Source: Paenibacillus piri (GTDB lineage: Bacteria > Bacillota > Bacilli > Paenibacillales > NBRC-103111). From it: a stretch of 64,000 nt of DNA. Position numbers and translations under genes: made by a program. The notes beneath the pieces are model-generated. The model made no database searches. It saw only the letters and a program-made list of their open reading frames with translations, and was not told the DNA's origin. The stretch covers positions 1-64,000 of the forward strand of contig NZ_SMRT01000002.1 in the NCBI RefSeq assembly GCF_004354045.1. Reading direction: 5' to 3'. Of this stretch, positions 1 through 8,291 are shown piece by piece (within the stretch, counting starts at the first letter, position 1; each line of letters opens with the position of its first letter).

Positions 1-177
1 ATAACAAACTTGAAGTTGCCCCGGTTCTCCCAGCTGTTTCATTAATTTTCTCACAGCTGCCTCCGTGTTAGTAATCGTACCCCAAAAACGCGGCGCCTCC
101 CTACCCTCATCCGCAATGGCAACAGCAATTGTTTCCTTCGAAACGTCTAAACCTACGTATTTTGTGTTAAGCTTCAT
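1..177 (-). CDS. IS110-family transposase, N-terminal part (runs off the window)
   Basis: The reverse strand opens at position 177 with ATG after a good ribosome site (AAAGGAGGA) and encodes 59 residues before the window edge. The start MKLNTKYVGLDVSKETIAVA has the GLDVSK motif of the RuvC-like DEDD domain of IS110/IS1111 recombinases, whose first aspartate is catalytic. The rest of the DEDD domain and the C-terminal serine-containing domain lie outside the window, so intactness cannot be judged. The element lies upstream of the exporter operon and is transcribed away from it. Confidence 0.88.
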   Translation of the reverse strand, partial: MKLNTKYVGLDVSKETIAVAIADEGREAPRFWGTITNTEAAVRKLMKQLGEPGQLQVCY

Positions 178-296
178 AATGTTGACTCCTCCTTTTGCAT
201 TGTAGCTCTGCTTTGGTTTTCCCTAAAACAATTATTTCCAAAGTAACCTACGTTGTTGCAAATTCGGGGAGTCGACCTTCGTTCATGATAACTTGC
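178..296 (-). mobile_element. Probable non-coding end of the IS110 element (possible bridge-RNA region)
   Basis: This stretch lies directly upstream of the transposase start and has no reading frame of its own. In IS110-group elements the non-coding end next to the transposase start is known to encode the bridge RNA that pairs with target and donor DNA. The outer boundary cannot be fixed because IS110 elements lack obvious terminal inverted repeats and the other end is outside the window. The right limit given here is the start of a hairpin repeat that also occurs elsewhere in the window and so probably belongs to the host. Confidence 0.4.
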
Positions 297-344
297 AATG
301 ATAGAAAGGTTCAGCTCCGCTGAAAACTTATACTTTCTATCATT
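297..344. repeat. Hairpin repeat with GTTCAGC-GCTGAA core
   Basis: An 11-base perfect inverted repeat (AATGATAGAAA at 297-307, TTTCTATCATT at 334-344) encloses a second small hairpin, TTCAGC-tcc-GCTGAA. The core GTTCAGCTCCGCTGAAAAC recurs at about 25923-25942, and a relative, GTTCAGCTTTGCTGAAC, at about 28454. This looks like a short dispersed intergenic palindrome. It has no run of T and so is not a typical terminator. Confidence 0.6.
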
Positions 345-621
345 TAAAAAATAAACGGCGGCCGGTCAGCGACGACTACGGCGGCCGTTTTCGCGCTTGG
401 GGACGGCGGTGGAGCACCTGGCGGCACTGCGCATTCGTATGGGATTTTGCAGCTGCAGGCGGCGCCGCTTCGTACCGGGATGAATGGGGCTGAATCGCGA
501 ATCGGAATGAACTTCTATACTCAAAGTTTCCTTTCCTTTTGCCGGGCGATTCTGGTAGTGTGAAAGCAGGCGGAATGAGGCGAAAGCAGCACATGGGGTA
601 CCATTTATGGGCAAAAATGTA

Positions 622-651
622 TTGACATGGGTGGCATAGTCGTGATACCTT
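622..651 (+). promoter_or_regulatory. Promoter of the exporter leader transcript
   Basis: TTGACA (622-627) is followed after 18 bases by TACCTT (646-651), with a TG at 643-644 as in extended -10 promoters. It would start a transcript near 658, about 30 bases before the small leader frame. The stretch from 345 to 620 shows no convincing gene; its only structure is an imperfect GC-rich inverted repeat near 355-394. Confidence 0.6.
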
Positions 652-690
652 ACGACATATACTTAACATCTGAAGGGAGGGATTTGCATT

Positions 691-783
691 ATGTTCGCTG
701 CTGAAATGGACCATCCGGTCGCTCACCATTTGGGTTTTGGCCAACATAAGGCGACCTTTCGCTTCGGTAAGTGGAGATGCTGA
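691..783 (+). CDS. Putative 30-residue leader peptide of the BmrCD-like exporter
   Basis: A small frame with its own ribosome site (GAAGGGAGGG, 672-681) begins MFAAEMDHPVAHHLGF and ends ...FRFGKWRC. It lies between a promoter (622-651) and a strong terminator (876-913), ahead of a BmrC/BmrD-type exporter. Its stop codon overlaps a perfect hairpin (782-802). In B. subtilis, bmrCD is preceded by bmrB, a leader peptide through which ribosome-targeting antibiotics relieve transcription termination. No sequence similarity to BmrB is claimed; the role rests on position and layout. It could be an untranslated leader with a chance frame, but the ribosome site argues against that. Confidence 0.55.
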   Translation: MFAAEMDHPVAHHLGFGQHKATFRFGKWRC

Positions 784-802
784 CGTTTTATTGTAAAACG
801 TC
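782..802 (+). promoter_or_regulatory. Perfect hairpin overlapping the leader-peptide stop codon
   Basis: GACGTTTTA (782-790) and TAAAACGTC (794-802) form a 9-bp stem with a 3-base loop. A ribosome terminating at the TGA (781-783) would open it. It is followed by a second hairpin (824-855, AGCGC/GCGCT with an inner CGCG/CGCG stem) and then the terminator, so it looks like part of an attenuator. Confidence 0.6.
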
Positions 803-875
803 CCCATCCAAACCATGAAGCATAGCGCAGGTCGCGGTTCATACGCGGCGGCGCTTTTATATTCCCGTAAAAAGG

Positions 876-913
876 AAAAGCACACAGCTGACCCGTTGGC
901 CGTGTGCTTTTTT
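876..913 (+). terminator. Attenuator-type terminator upstream of the exporter
   Basis: AAAAGCACAC (876-885) pairs with GTGTGCTTTT (902-911) and runs into TTTTTT. It lies after the leader peptide and about 115 bases before the exporter start, in the right place to stop transcription unless it is relieved. Confidence 0.8.
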
Positions 914-916
914 GCA

Positions 917-1008
917 GTTGAATACAAAGTATTTTTTTATACTTTGCTTCGCACAACCTTGATAAACGCGCTCGTCCTCGAAGGGCGGCGAAGCCGTTTA
1001 TCCTTGTA
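917..1008 (+). repeat. Dispersed repeat family 1, copy 1
   Basis: About 92 bases beginning GTTGAATA, with an AAAGTAT/ATACTTT hairpin, then GCTTCGCACAACCTTGA, then an imperfect hairpin built from AAACGCGCTCGTCC and GGGCGGCGAAGCCGTTT, ending TATCCTTG. Related copies are at 7267-7331 (same orientation, shorter), 51480-51573 and 55930-56019 (both inverted). This copy fills the space between the attenuator terminator and the exporter ribosome site. Confidence 0.85.
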
Positions 1009-1027
1009 TAGAGAGGAGATGGGATGA

Positions 1028-2776
1028 ATGTTTTCGGTATTAGTCAAGCTGGGCTGGTTTTTCCGATTGGAATGGAAACGATATGCGATTGCGATTCCGC
1101 TGCTTGTCATTGCGGGACTGATCGAGATCGTGCCGCCCAAAATTGTAGGTGATATGATCGACCGGATTCGCCAGGGCACGCTCAACTGGACGCTGGTAAC
1201 ACAAACGCTGCTTTTGCTCGGAGGACTCGCTATCATCATATATGTAATCACCTATATTTGGATGTACCGTTTATTTGGCGGCGCATTTGTAGTGGAGCGG
1301 CTGCTGAGGTCGCGGCTGATGCGCCATTTTTTGCGGATGACGCCGACGTTTTACGAGAAAAACCGGACCGGCGATTTAATGGCGAGAGCGACCAACGATC
1401 TGAAGGATGTATCGATGACGGCCGGTTTCGGGATTTTGACGCTGATCGACTCCACGGTATGGATGATGACGCTAATCGGCGTTATGACGCTCCTGGTCTC
1501 TTGGAAGCTGACGCTGGCTGCGGTGCTGCCGCTGCCGGTCATGGCGGTTATGATGCAGATTTACGGGGGAAGGATTCACCGTCGGTTTAAAGCGGCGCAG
1601 GATGCATTCGGCGCAATGAACGACGGCGTGCTGGAGACCATCTCCGGAACGCGTGTCATCCGCGCGTTTGTGCAAGAGCGTGCGGCTGAGCGCAGCTTCG
1701 GTCAAGTCACTGCGGATGTGCTCGGCAAAAATATCGCAGTCGCCCGGATCGATGCGCTGTTCGAGCCGACCGTCAAGCTGATTGTCGGCGCCAGCTATCT
1801 GATCGGACTTGTGTATGGCGCATATCTCGTTTTCCATAACGAGCTGACAGTCGGAGGACTCGTTACGTTTAACGTTTATTTAGGGATGCTGATTTGGCCG
1901 ATGTTTGCGGTCGGCGAGCTTATCAACATCATGCAGCGGGGCAACGCGTCGCTTGACCGTGTTAATGAAACGCTGTCTTATCCGGCTGATGTGGAAGAAG
2001 CGGCCAATCCTATTCGAGTTGCGGAGCCCGGGACCGTCGAGTTCAATCAAGTATCGTTCCGTTACCCGGTCTCGGAGCAGGATAACCTTATCGGGCTGAA
2101 CATCCGCCTGCTGCGCGGCCAGACGCTCGGCATTGTCGGGCGCACCGGGAGCGGTAAAACGACGCTGATCAAGCAGCTGCTGCGGGAATATCCGAAAGGA
2201 AAAGGAAATCTCTCGATTTCCGGGCAACCGCTCGAAGACATTGCATTCGACGATTTGAAAGGCTGGATCGGTTATGTGCCGCAAACGCCGTTCTTATTTT
2301 CCAGAACGGTCCGTGAAAATATATTGTTCGCCAAAGGCGAGCCGGCCGCGGATCAATTGGAAGAAGCGATCGAATGCGCGGCTTTCAAGAAGGATCTTGA
2401 GTTTTTGCCGCAGGGGATGGAAACGCTTGTGGGCGAAAAAGGCGTAGCGCTGTCGGGCGGCCAAAAGCAGCGGGTGTCGATTGCCCGCGCGCTGCTGGCG
2501 GATCCGCAGCTGCTCATTCTCGACGATGCGCTGTCGGCGGTCGATGCCAAGACCGAAGCCGAAATCATCGCCAATATCCGGCGTTCGCGGGCCGGCAAGA
2601 CGACGCTGATCGTCACGCACCGGCTATCGGCGGTACAGCATGCCGAGCATATTGTCGTGATGGATGAAGGGCGTATCGTCGAGGAGGGCGTACACGACGA
2701 GCTGCTCGAGCTGGGCGGCTGGTACCGCGACCAATGGGACCGGCAGCAGGCCGAAGCTACGCTGGAAGGCGCTTGA
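1028..2776 (+). CDS. bmrC: Multidrug ABC exporter half, BmrC (YheI)-like
   Basis: The 582-residue protein has the layout of a half exporter: six membrane segments over about residues 15-310, then a nucleotide-binding domain with Walker A GRTGSGKTT near 371 and signature LSGGQKQR. Walker B reads LLILDDALSAVD, so the usual catalytic glutamate is Asp500. This is the hallmark of the degenerate site in heterodimeric exporters, and B. subtilis BmrC also has Asp at 500. The partner starts 58 bases downstream. AGGAG lies nine bases before this ATG; an ATG four bases earlier is out of frame. It is probably controlled by the upstream leader and terminator. The substrate, likely hydrophobic drugs, is inferred from the family. 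Confidence 0.9.
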   Translation: MFSVLVKLGWFFRLEWKRYAIAIPLLVIAGLIEIVPPKIVGDMIDRIRQGTLNWTLVTQTLLLLGGLAIIIYVITYIWMYRLFGGAFVVERLLRSRLMRHFLRMTPTFYEKNRTGDLMARATNDLKDVSMTAGFGILTLIDSTVWMMTLIGVMTLLVSWKLTLAAVLPLPVMAVMMQIYGGRIHRRFKAAQDAFGAMNDGVLETISGTRVIRAFVQERAAERSFGQVTADVLGKNIAVARIDALFEPTVKLIVGASYLIGLVYGAYLVFHNELTVGGLVTFNVYLGMLIWPMFAVGELINIMQRGNASLDRVNETLSYPADVEEAANPIRVAEPGTVEFNQVSFRYPVSEQDNLIGLNIRLLRGQTLGIVGRTGSGKTTLIKQLLREYPKGKGNLSISGQPLEDIAFDDLKGWIGYVPQTPFLFSRTVRENILFAKGEPAADQLEEAIECAAFKKDLEFLPQGMETLVGEKGVALSGGQKQRVSIARALLADPQLLILDDALSAVDAKTEAEIIANIRRSRAGKTTLIVTHRLSAVQHAEHIVVMDEGRIVEEGVHDELLELGGWYRDQWDRQQAEATLEGA

Positions 2777-2834
2777 AGCAGCCGATTTAAGCGAAGCCTT
2801 GTCACTTGCAAGAGGAAAGGTGGAGAACTCATCT

Positions 2835-4985
2835 ATGAATGAAAACATGGATATGGAAATTGACCGCGAGGCGGTGCGGCGCGCGCGCCCGGGTTATAAA
2901 CTGTGGCGCTATGCGCTCTTATATAAAAAGACGATCGCCTTGGCGCTGCTCATGCTCGCTGTCGCGATCGGAACGGAGCTGAGCGGCCCGTTCATCGCCA
3001 AACGAATTATTGACGATCACATTTCGGGGATCGAGCGGCCCTGGTATCAGACTGCTCCCGGTTCTGCCGGGAGCATCGCCTACAACGGCGCGTCCTGGCA
3101 GAGGGGCGACCGGATGCCGGAGGCCGAGCGCCAGGCGGAGGCGCGTGTGCTTCAGGCGGGAGGCGAATTCGTATTTGTGCCTGGAGGCATCAGGGAGGAC
3201 GGTGAACGGTCCGTTGCGAAGGAAGCCGACGGCAGCGCCGTGCTAACGATTGCCAAAAACGGCGCGGTATCACAGTATAAGGCGCAGCTGCTCACAGCGG
3301 AGCAATGGCTTGCTTTTTACAAGCCGGAATTTGCGGGCATATGGCGGTTATCGCTCATTTTCGTCGTGCTGACAGCCGTTTCCGCCTTGTTCAGTTATGG
3401 ACAGAAGTATTGGCTTCAGGCATCGGCCAACCGGATTATTCAAAGGATGCGGGACGATATATTCGCCCACATCAACCGTCTGCCGATCCGATATTTTGAC
3501 AATTTACCGGCAGGCAAGGTCGTCTCGCGGATTACGAACGATACGGAAGCGATCAAAGATTTGTATGTAACGGTGCTGGCCAACTTTTTTTCCGGGACGC
3601 TGTACATTGTCGCCATTCTCGGCGCGATGTATTTGCTCGACGAACGGCTTGCGTTGATCTGCATGGTGATTATACCGATATTAACCGTCTGGATAATCGT
3701 CTACCGGAAATTTGCGGCGAATTATAACCGGGTCATTCGTTCGACGCTTTCCGAAATGAACGGGATGATTAACGAATCGATCCAGGGAATGCCGATCATC
3801 CAGTCGTTCCGCAGGGAGAAGAAGCAGGAGGCGGAGTTCGAGGCATTCAATCGGCGGTACTTCGATTACCGCAATAAGATGCTGAATTTGAACTCGTTGA
3901 CCTCGCATAATCTGGTCGGCGTTTTCCGGAATATCGCCTTCGTCGCGCTGATCTGGTATTTTTCAGGCGTATCGCTCGGAAGCGTGGCCGGCGGCGTATC
4001 GCTCGGCGTACTTTATGCGTTCGTCGATCTGTTGAACCGGATGTTTCAGCCGATCGTCAACATCGTCAACCAGCTGCCGAATATGGAGCAGGCATTTGTC
4101 AGTGCGGAGCGCGTCTTTGTACTGATGAACGAGGACGGCGAGGATGTGTCCGACATATCGATGCCGCGCTACAAAGGAAACGTCGTGTTCGACAACGTCT
4201 GGTTTTCATACAAGGAAGGCGAGCCTGTGCTGAAAGGAATATCGTTTGCGGCGAAGCAGGGACAGACGGTTGCTCTGATCGGTCATACCGGCTCGGGCAA
4301 GAGCTCGATCTTAAACCTGCTGTTCCGCTTCTATGACGTCGATTCGGGGAGCATTACGATTGACGGCATGGAGATACGGGAGCTGCCGCGTCAAACGCTG
4401 CGCAGCCATATGGGCATCGTGCTGCAGGATCCGTTTCTTTTTACCGGGACGATCGGATCCAACGTATCGCTCGACAATCCCGCAATTTCGGAGGAGCGTA
4501 TAGCCAAAGCGCTGCAGGACGTCGGCGCGGACCGTCTGCTCGCACATCTGCCGCAGGGTATCCATGAGCCGGTTATCGAGAAGGGCAGCACGCTGTCAGC
4601 CGGTCAGCGCCAGATGATTTCATTCGCGCGGGCGCTCGCATTTGATCCGGCGATTCTCATCCTGGACGAAGCGACCTCGAATATCGATACCGAGACGGAG
4701 GCGGTCATCCAGGAAGCGCTGGAGGTCGTCAAGAAAGGGCGCACAACGTTCGTTATCGCCCATCGTTTGTCGACGATCAAGAACGCCGACCTGATTCTCG
4801 TCCTGGACCGCGGGGAAATTATGGAGCGCGGCACGCATGACGAATTGATGGCGGCCGGCGGCATGTACTATCAAATGTATGAGCTGCAGCAAGGCATAAG
4901 AAGCCCGGGACCCGCCGCAGGCTCAAGCATCCGAGGCTCGGGCGTCACAGGCACAAGCGCCGCCTCTCCGGCGGGCGCGGTATAA
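2835..4985 (+). CDS. bmrD: Multidrug ABC exporter half, BmrD (YheH)-like
   Basis: The 716-residue partner of the preceding gene. A short N-terminal arm and first membrane helix are followed by a large extracytoplasmic insertion (about residues 62-168) before the second helix; BmrD has such an extracellular domain. The nucleotide-binding domain has Walker A GHTGSGKSS, a degenerate signature LSAGQRQ and a canonical Walker B LILDEATSN with catalytic Glu612. The two halves therefore pair one active and one degenerate ATP site. The chosen ATG follows AAAGGTGGAG; the frame stays open upstream into bmrC, but those starts would overlap it by more than 100 bases. The C-terminal tail is rich in Gly, Ala, Ser and Pro and adds about 40 residues to the usual length. 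Confidence 0.9.
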   Translation: MNENMDMEIDREAVRRARPGYKLWRYALLYKKTIALALLMLAVAIGTELSGPFIAKRIIDDHISGIERPWYQTAPGSAGSIAYNGASWQRGDRMPEAERQAEARVLQAGGEFVFVPGGIREDGERSVAKEADGSAVLTIAKNGAVSQYKAQLLTAEQWLAFYKPEFAGIWRLSLIFVVLTAVSALFSYGQKYWLQASANRIIQRMRDDIFAHINRLPIRYFDNLPAGKVVSRITNDTEAIKDLYVTVLANFFSGTLYIVAILGAMYLLDERLALICMVIIPILTVWIIVYRKFAANYNRVIRSTLSEMNGMINESIQGMPIIQSFRREKKQEAEFEAFNRRYFDYRNKMLNLNSLTSHNLVGVFRNIAFVALIWYFSGVSLGSVAGGVSLGVLYAFVDLLNRMFQPIVNIVNQLPNMEQAFVSAERVFVLMNEDGEDVSDISMPRYKGNVVFDNVWFSYKEGEPVLKGISFAAKQGQTVALIGHTGSGKSSILNLLFRFYDVDSGSITIDGMEIRELPRQTLRSHMGIVLQDPFLFTGTIGSNVSLDNPAISEERIAKALQDVGADRLLAHLPQGIHEPVIEKGSTLSAGQRQMISFARALAFDPAILILDEATSNIDTETEAVIQEALEVVKKGRTTFVIAHRLSTIKNADLILVLDRGEIMERGTHDELMAAGGMYYQMYELQQGIRSPGPAAGSSIRGSGVTGTSAASPAGAV

Positions 4986-5207
4986 TTTGAGGCAAGTATC
5001 GGCACTCCTTTCACATGGAGAGTAAAACATGCGGTTTAGGGCAATACTGGAATGCTACCGGAACCGGAAGGTCCGGTGAATTGACAGCTGAGAGGGTGGC
5101 ATCGTTATTAATCGGCGCCAGCATCGGATGAATGATAATGATCCGCCTGCGAAGCGTGCATGGATTCACCGGACTTCCTAAACAACATGGAAATGGAGTG
5201 CAGCATG

Positions 5208-5705
5208 ATGGAAAAAACGTTTTTGATGCTGAAGCCCGATGCGGTACAGCGCAAAATGATCGGCAGACTGGTGCAGCGGTTTGAGGATAAAGGCTTTGAG
5301 CTGCTCGGCGCCAAGCTGACGCGAATGACGATGAAGCAGGCTGAAATTCATTATGCGGAGCATGCGGGAAAGCCTTTCTACGGGGAGTTGATCGATTTTA
5401 TTACTTCCGGGCCCGTCTTTGCGATGGTCTGGCAGGGGGAGCAGGCGATTGCGATGTCGCGAACGATGATGGGGAAGACGAACCCGCTTGAGGCTGCGCC
5501 CGGCACGATTCGCGGCGATTATGCAACGGACAAGGGCTTGAATGTGATTCATGGCTCCGATTCGCCGGAAAGCGCGGAGCGGGAAATTGCGAATATGTTC
5601 GAACCCGGTGAGCTGCTGCCGTCGGGACCACCGATCGCGAGTCGGTCGAACGGGCTGCATATCGATGCGTCCGGAAACATTCAGCTGCAGCACCCTCCTT
5701 CCTGA
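5208..5705 (+). CDS. ndk: Nucleoside diphosphate kinase
   Basis: It transfers the gamma-phosphate between NTPs and NDPs through a phosphohistidine. The N-terminus [20 protein letters not shown] and the active-site stretch [16 protein letters not shown] (catalytic His) are diagnostic. At 165 residues it is about 15 longer than usual because of a C-terminal tail after the FEPGELL segment. The ATG follows GGAGTG by about eight bases. The stop codon lies inside the terminator hairpin, so the tail and terminator overlap. The 220 bases upstream hold a GNRA-loop hairpin (about 5058-5078) of unknown role. Confidence 0.95.
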   Translation: MEKTFLMLKPDAVQRKMIGRLVQRFEDKGFELLGAKLTRMTMKQAEIHYAEHAGKPFYGELIDFITSGPVFAMVWQGEQAIAMSRTMMGKTNPLEAAPGTIRGDYATDKGLNVIHGSDSPESAEREIANMFEPGELLPSGPPIASRSNGLHIDASGNIQLQHPPS

Positions 5706-5719
5706 GGGTGATTTTTTTT
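5691..5719 (+). terminator. Terminator overlapping the 3' end of ndk
   Basis: CACCCTC (5691-5697) pairs with GAGGGTG (5704-5710), followed by eight T. The ndk stop codon (5703-5705) is in the loop and 3' arm, so translation reaches into the hairpin. Confidence 0.85.
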
Positions 5720-5809
5720 GCCTATTTGAAGTTTTGAATAAAATTGGTTACATTGAATAAAGGCAATATTAGCCAATACGAGCAATTCGAATAAAGGAGC
5801 GATGTCGAG

Positions 5810-6925
5810 ATGAGAGATCCGCGGCTTCAAGTTTTAGCCCATAATTTGATCCGTTATTCCGTCAACTTGCAGCCTGGTGAAAATGTTCTGATCGAAATGA
5901 TCGGACTGCCTGATCAGGAGTTGACCAAATGCTTGATCGAGGAAGCCTATGCGGCCGGCGGGAACCCTTTCATCGAGCTGCGCAGCCCTGCCGTTACCCG
6001 CAGCCTCATGCTGGGCGGGAAGCAGGAGCAGTACCATACGCTCATGGAGCTGGAGCTTCAGCGCATGAAGCGAATGCAGGCTTATATTGCGGTTCGCAGC
6101 GGTGACAACATCACGGAAACATCCGATGTTCCGGAAGAGCAGATGAAGCTGTATGTAAAGGAATATCAGCGGCCGGTCACGGACCAGCGGGTCAATCATA
6201 CCAAATGGTGCGTATTGCGTTACCCGAACCCGTCCATGGCGCAGCTGGCCAATACGAGCACCGAGGCGTTCGAAGATTTTTATTTCCGAGTATGCAATCT
6301 CGATTACGGCAAAATGGCGTCGGCGATGGATTCGCTCGTCGCGCTTATGAACCGTACGAACAAGGTGCGTCTTGTATCGCCAGGCACCGATCTGACGTTT
6401 TCGATTAAAGGGATTCCGTCCATTCCTTGTGCGGGCGAGCATAATATTCCGGACGGCGAGGTGTTCACGGCCCCAGTCAAGGATTCGGTCAACGGAATCA
6501 TCACCTACAACACGCCGACGATTTATACGGGCACTTCTTTTGAAAATGTGATGCTGCGCTTTGAACACGGTAAAATTGTCGAGGCAAAAAGCAACAATAC
6601 GAAGCGGCTGAACGAAATTTTGAATACGGATGACGGCGCCCGCTATATCGGGGAATTCGCAATCGGCGTGAACCCGCATATCCAACTGCCGATGAAAGAT
6701 ATTTTGTTCGATGAAAAGATCGACGGCAGCATTCATTTCACGCCGGGCAACGCTTATGAAGATGCGGACAACGGCAACCGCTCCTCGGTGCATTGGGATA
6801 TGGTGCTCATTCAACGGCCGGAATTCGGGGGCGGGGAAATGTATTTCGACGATGTGCTCGTTCGCAAGAACGGCCGGTTCGTAATTCCGGAGCTGGAGCG
6901 GCTGAACCCCGAGCATCTGGTGTAG
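5810..6925 (+). CDS. M29-family aminopeptidase (AmpS/thermophilic type)
   Basis: A 371-residue cytoplasmic metallo-aminopeptidase of MEROPS family M29. The C-terminal half carries the expected metal-binding positions: glutamates in CAGEHNIPDGEVF, a histidine in SIHFTPGNAYEDADNGNRS, and HWD in SSVHWDMV. The first ATG after AAAGGAG at 5794-5800 was chosen; an ATG at 5802 lies in another frame. The gene stands alone between the ndk terminator and its own terminator at 7234. Its natural substrate is unknown; the family releases N-terminal residues from peptides with broad specificity. Confidence 0.88.
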   Translation: MRDPRLQVLAHNLIRYSVNLQPGENVLIEMIGLPDQELTKCLIEEAYAAGGNPFIELRSPAVTRSLMLGGKQEQYHTLMELELQRMKRMQAYIAVRSGDNITETSDVPEEQMKLYVKEYQRPVTDQRVNHTKWCVLRYPNPSMAQLANTSTEAFEDFYFRVCNLDYGKMASAMDSLVALMNRTNKVRLVSPGTDLTFSIKGIPSIPCAGEHNIPDGEVFTAPVKDSVNGIITYNTPTIYTGTSFENVMLRFEHGKIVEAKSNNTKRLNEILNTDDGARYIGEFAIGVNPHIQLPMKDILFDEKIDGSIHFTPGNAYEDADNGNRSSVHWDMVLIQRPEFGGGEMYFDDVLVRKNGRFVIPELERLNPEHLV

Positions 6926-7082
6926 TTCGAATAGCGGAGCGGCTTCAGAGCGCCTTTGGATGTGAAGGTTGTGTAGAGCCATGTACCCGGTATACGACAA
7001 AGGGGTGCATGGTTATGAATACCGGATCGAAGACCGTGCAGTAAAGAAAGAGGTAGAAGTAAAGCAGAAGGTAGAACATAAA

Positions 7083-7199
7083 GGAAATGGGTATGGGGTG
7101 GAAAAGCGATAGCGGTCGCCTTTGAAATCGTGTCAATACCGCTACATACATTCAATGGGACACGATTTCAACAGCGATTGGAACCCCATACCCATTTCC
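7083..7199. repeat. Nested inverted-repeat element (MITE-like)
   Basis: A 17-base perfect inverted repeat (GGAAATGGGTATGGGGT on the left, ACCCCATACCCATTTCC on the right) encloses an 11-base perfect pair (GAAATCGTGTC and GACACGATTTC). The roughly 117-base unit folds into one long broken hairpin in the gap after the M29 gene. No frame lies inside it. The remainder of the gap (6926-7082) shows nothing recognisable. Confidence 0.65.
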
Positions 7200-7233
7200 C
7201 TCCCAACGCACCAACGTATGGTTAGAACCAAGG

Positions 7234-7265
7234 ACCGTCAGGATGATCTTCCCTGACGGTTTTTC
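7234..7265 (+). terminator. Terminator downstream of the M29 aminopeptidase
   Basis: ACCGTCAGG pairs with CCTGACGGT, followed by TTTTTC. Copy 2 of dispersed repeat family 1 starts immediately after it. Confidence 0.8.
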
Positions 7266-7266
7266 T

Positions 7267-7331
7267 TAGCTTTGTACAACTTTGACAAACGCGCACGTCC
7301 TCAAAGGACGACGCAGCCGTTTATGCTTGCA
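7267..7331 (+). repeat. Dispersed repeat family 1, copy 2 (shortened)
   Basis: It matches the inner part of the family: TAGCTTTGTACAAC, then TTTGACAAACGCGCACGTCC, then the hairpin arm ending GCCGTTTATGCTTG. The AAAGTAT hairpin at the left is replaced by the preceding terminator. A perfect 11-base inverted repeat (CAGGGCCCTTC, GAAGGGCCCTG) follows at 7332-7372, without a T run. Confidence 0.75.
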
Positions 7332-7421
7332 CAGGGCCCTTCAGGCTGGATATACCTGTTCGAAGGGCCCTGACTTTCAAAGGCGCAGAAGCCTTTTATC
7401 CTGAGTCTTGCCGCAGCCAGC

Positions 7422-8291
7422 CTACGAAAGATTGAGCTTGCGATATTTCAGCGGCGACATGCCGCACAGCGATTTGAATATGCGCCCGAAATGGGTGCTG
7501 CTTTCAAAGCCGACCTTCTCCGTAATTTCCGTAACCGAGCTGCGGGTTGACTTCAGCAGCTGCTGGGCTTCCTGAATGCGCAGCTGGTTCACATATTCCA
7601 CTACGGTAAAGCCGGTAACCTCTTTATAAATGCGGCATAAATAATATGGGCTTATATGAAAATGATCCGCCAACGACTTCAGCGACAGCGGCTCGCGGAA
7701 ATGGTTGTTGATGTGGACCACCATATCGGACACTTTCCGGTGCAGGGTGGTCGGATGCTCGATCGTCTTGCTTCTCAGGTCCATTTGGCGCACATGCCGG
7801 TGAATGAGCAGCAGCAGCTCTCCAAGCAGCAGTCTGGCATATCCCTCCGCATCCGGTTCTCCCTGGCGCTGCTCCCGCAGCATTTTATCCATGATCGATT
7901 CCACGGTAATCAATTCCCGGGAGTCCGGATGCAGCACCGGTCCATCCTCGAACGCCTGCAGCAAATCAACCGCGACGACCCGGTTCACGCCGTCCACGAA
8001 CGACTCCTTAAAGTTGATCAAAATCCGCTCGTGATGCGGCGAGCCGGACTCCGTCGTTTTATGCAGCACATTGGGCGGGATCAGCACGAGATCGCCTCTT
8101 TTGACATGGTAGGAACGGTCTTTTATGAAATAAAACCGTTCTCCCGAACGCATATAATAAATTTCATAGGAATCGTGCGAATGATTTTGCGTCATATTGA
8201 ACGAATCGGTCCGGATGGAATGATTCAAATGAAATGGTTCCCGGTCGAAGGCGAACGGGTAGTTCGCGTCGCATTGCTGATTGTCTTTCAT
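7422..8291 (-). CDS. AraC-family transcriptional regulator with cupin sensor domain
   Basis: 289 residues. The N-terminal half has cupin-like features (NHSHDSYEIYYMRSG, then YHVKRGDLVLIPPNVLHKT), typical of a sugar-sensing AraC domain. The C-terminal 100 residues hold the two helix-turn-helix motifs (LSLKSLADHFHISPYYLCRI and VTEITEKVGFESSTHFGRIF). It is divergent from the oxidoreductase at 8428, which it probably controls. GGAGG lies eight bases before the ATG. The effector is unknown; a sugar or polyol derivative would fit the neighbour. Confidence 0.88.
   Translation of the reverse strand: MKDNQQCDANYPFAFDREPFHLNHSIRTDSFNMTQNHSHDSYEIYYMRSGERFYFIKDRSYHVKRGDLVLIPPNVLHKTTESGSPHHERILINFKESFVDGVNRVVAVDLLQAFEDGPVLHPDSRELITVESIMDKMLREQRQGEPDAEGYARLLLGELLLLIHRHVRQMDLRSKTIEHPTTLHRKVSDMVVHINNHFREPLSLKSLADHFHISPYYLCRIYKEVTGFTVVEYVNQLRIQEAQQLLKSTRSSVTEITEKVGFESSTHFGRIFKSLCGMSPLKYRKLNLS

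Noticed and set aside
355..394. GC-rich inverted repeat as a terminator
   Set aside because: Pairing is broken by mismatches and there is no gene just upstream to terminate.
5085..5110. GAGAGGGTGGCATCG resembles the T-box motif, upstream of ndk
   Set aside because: Only a partial match; no stem I AGTA/specifier arrangement, no terminator after it, and ndk is not a T-box target.
5834..7000. 388-codon reverse-strand frame opposite the M29 aminopeptidase
   Set aside because: Antisense shadow of a well-supported gene, with no start signal or motif.
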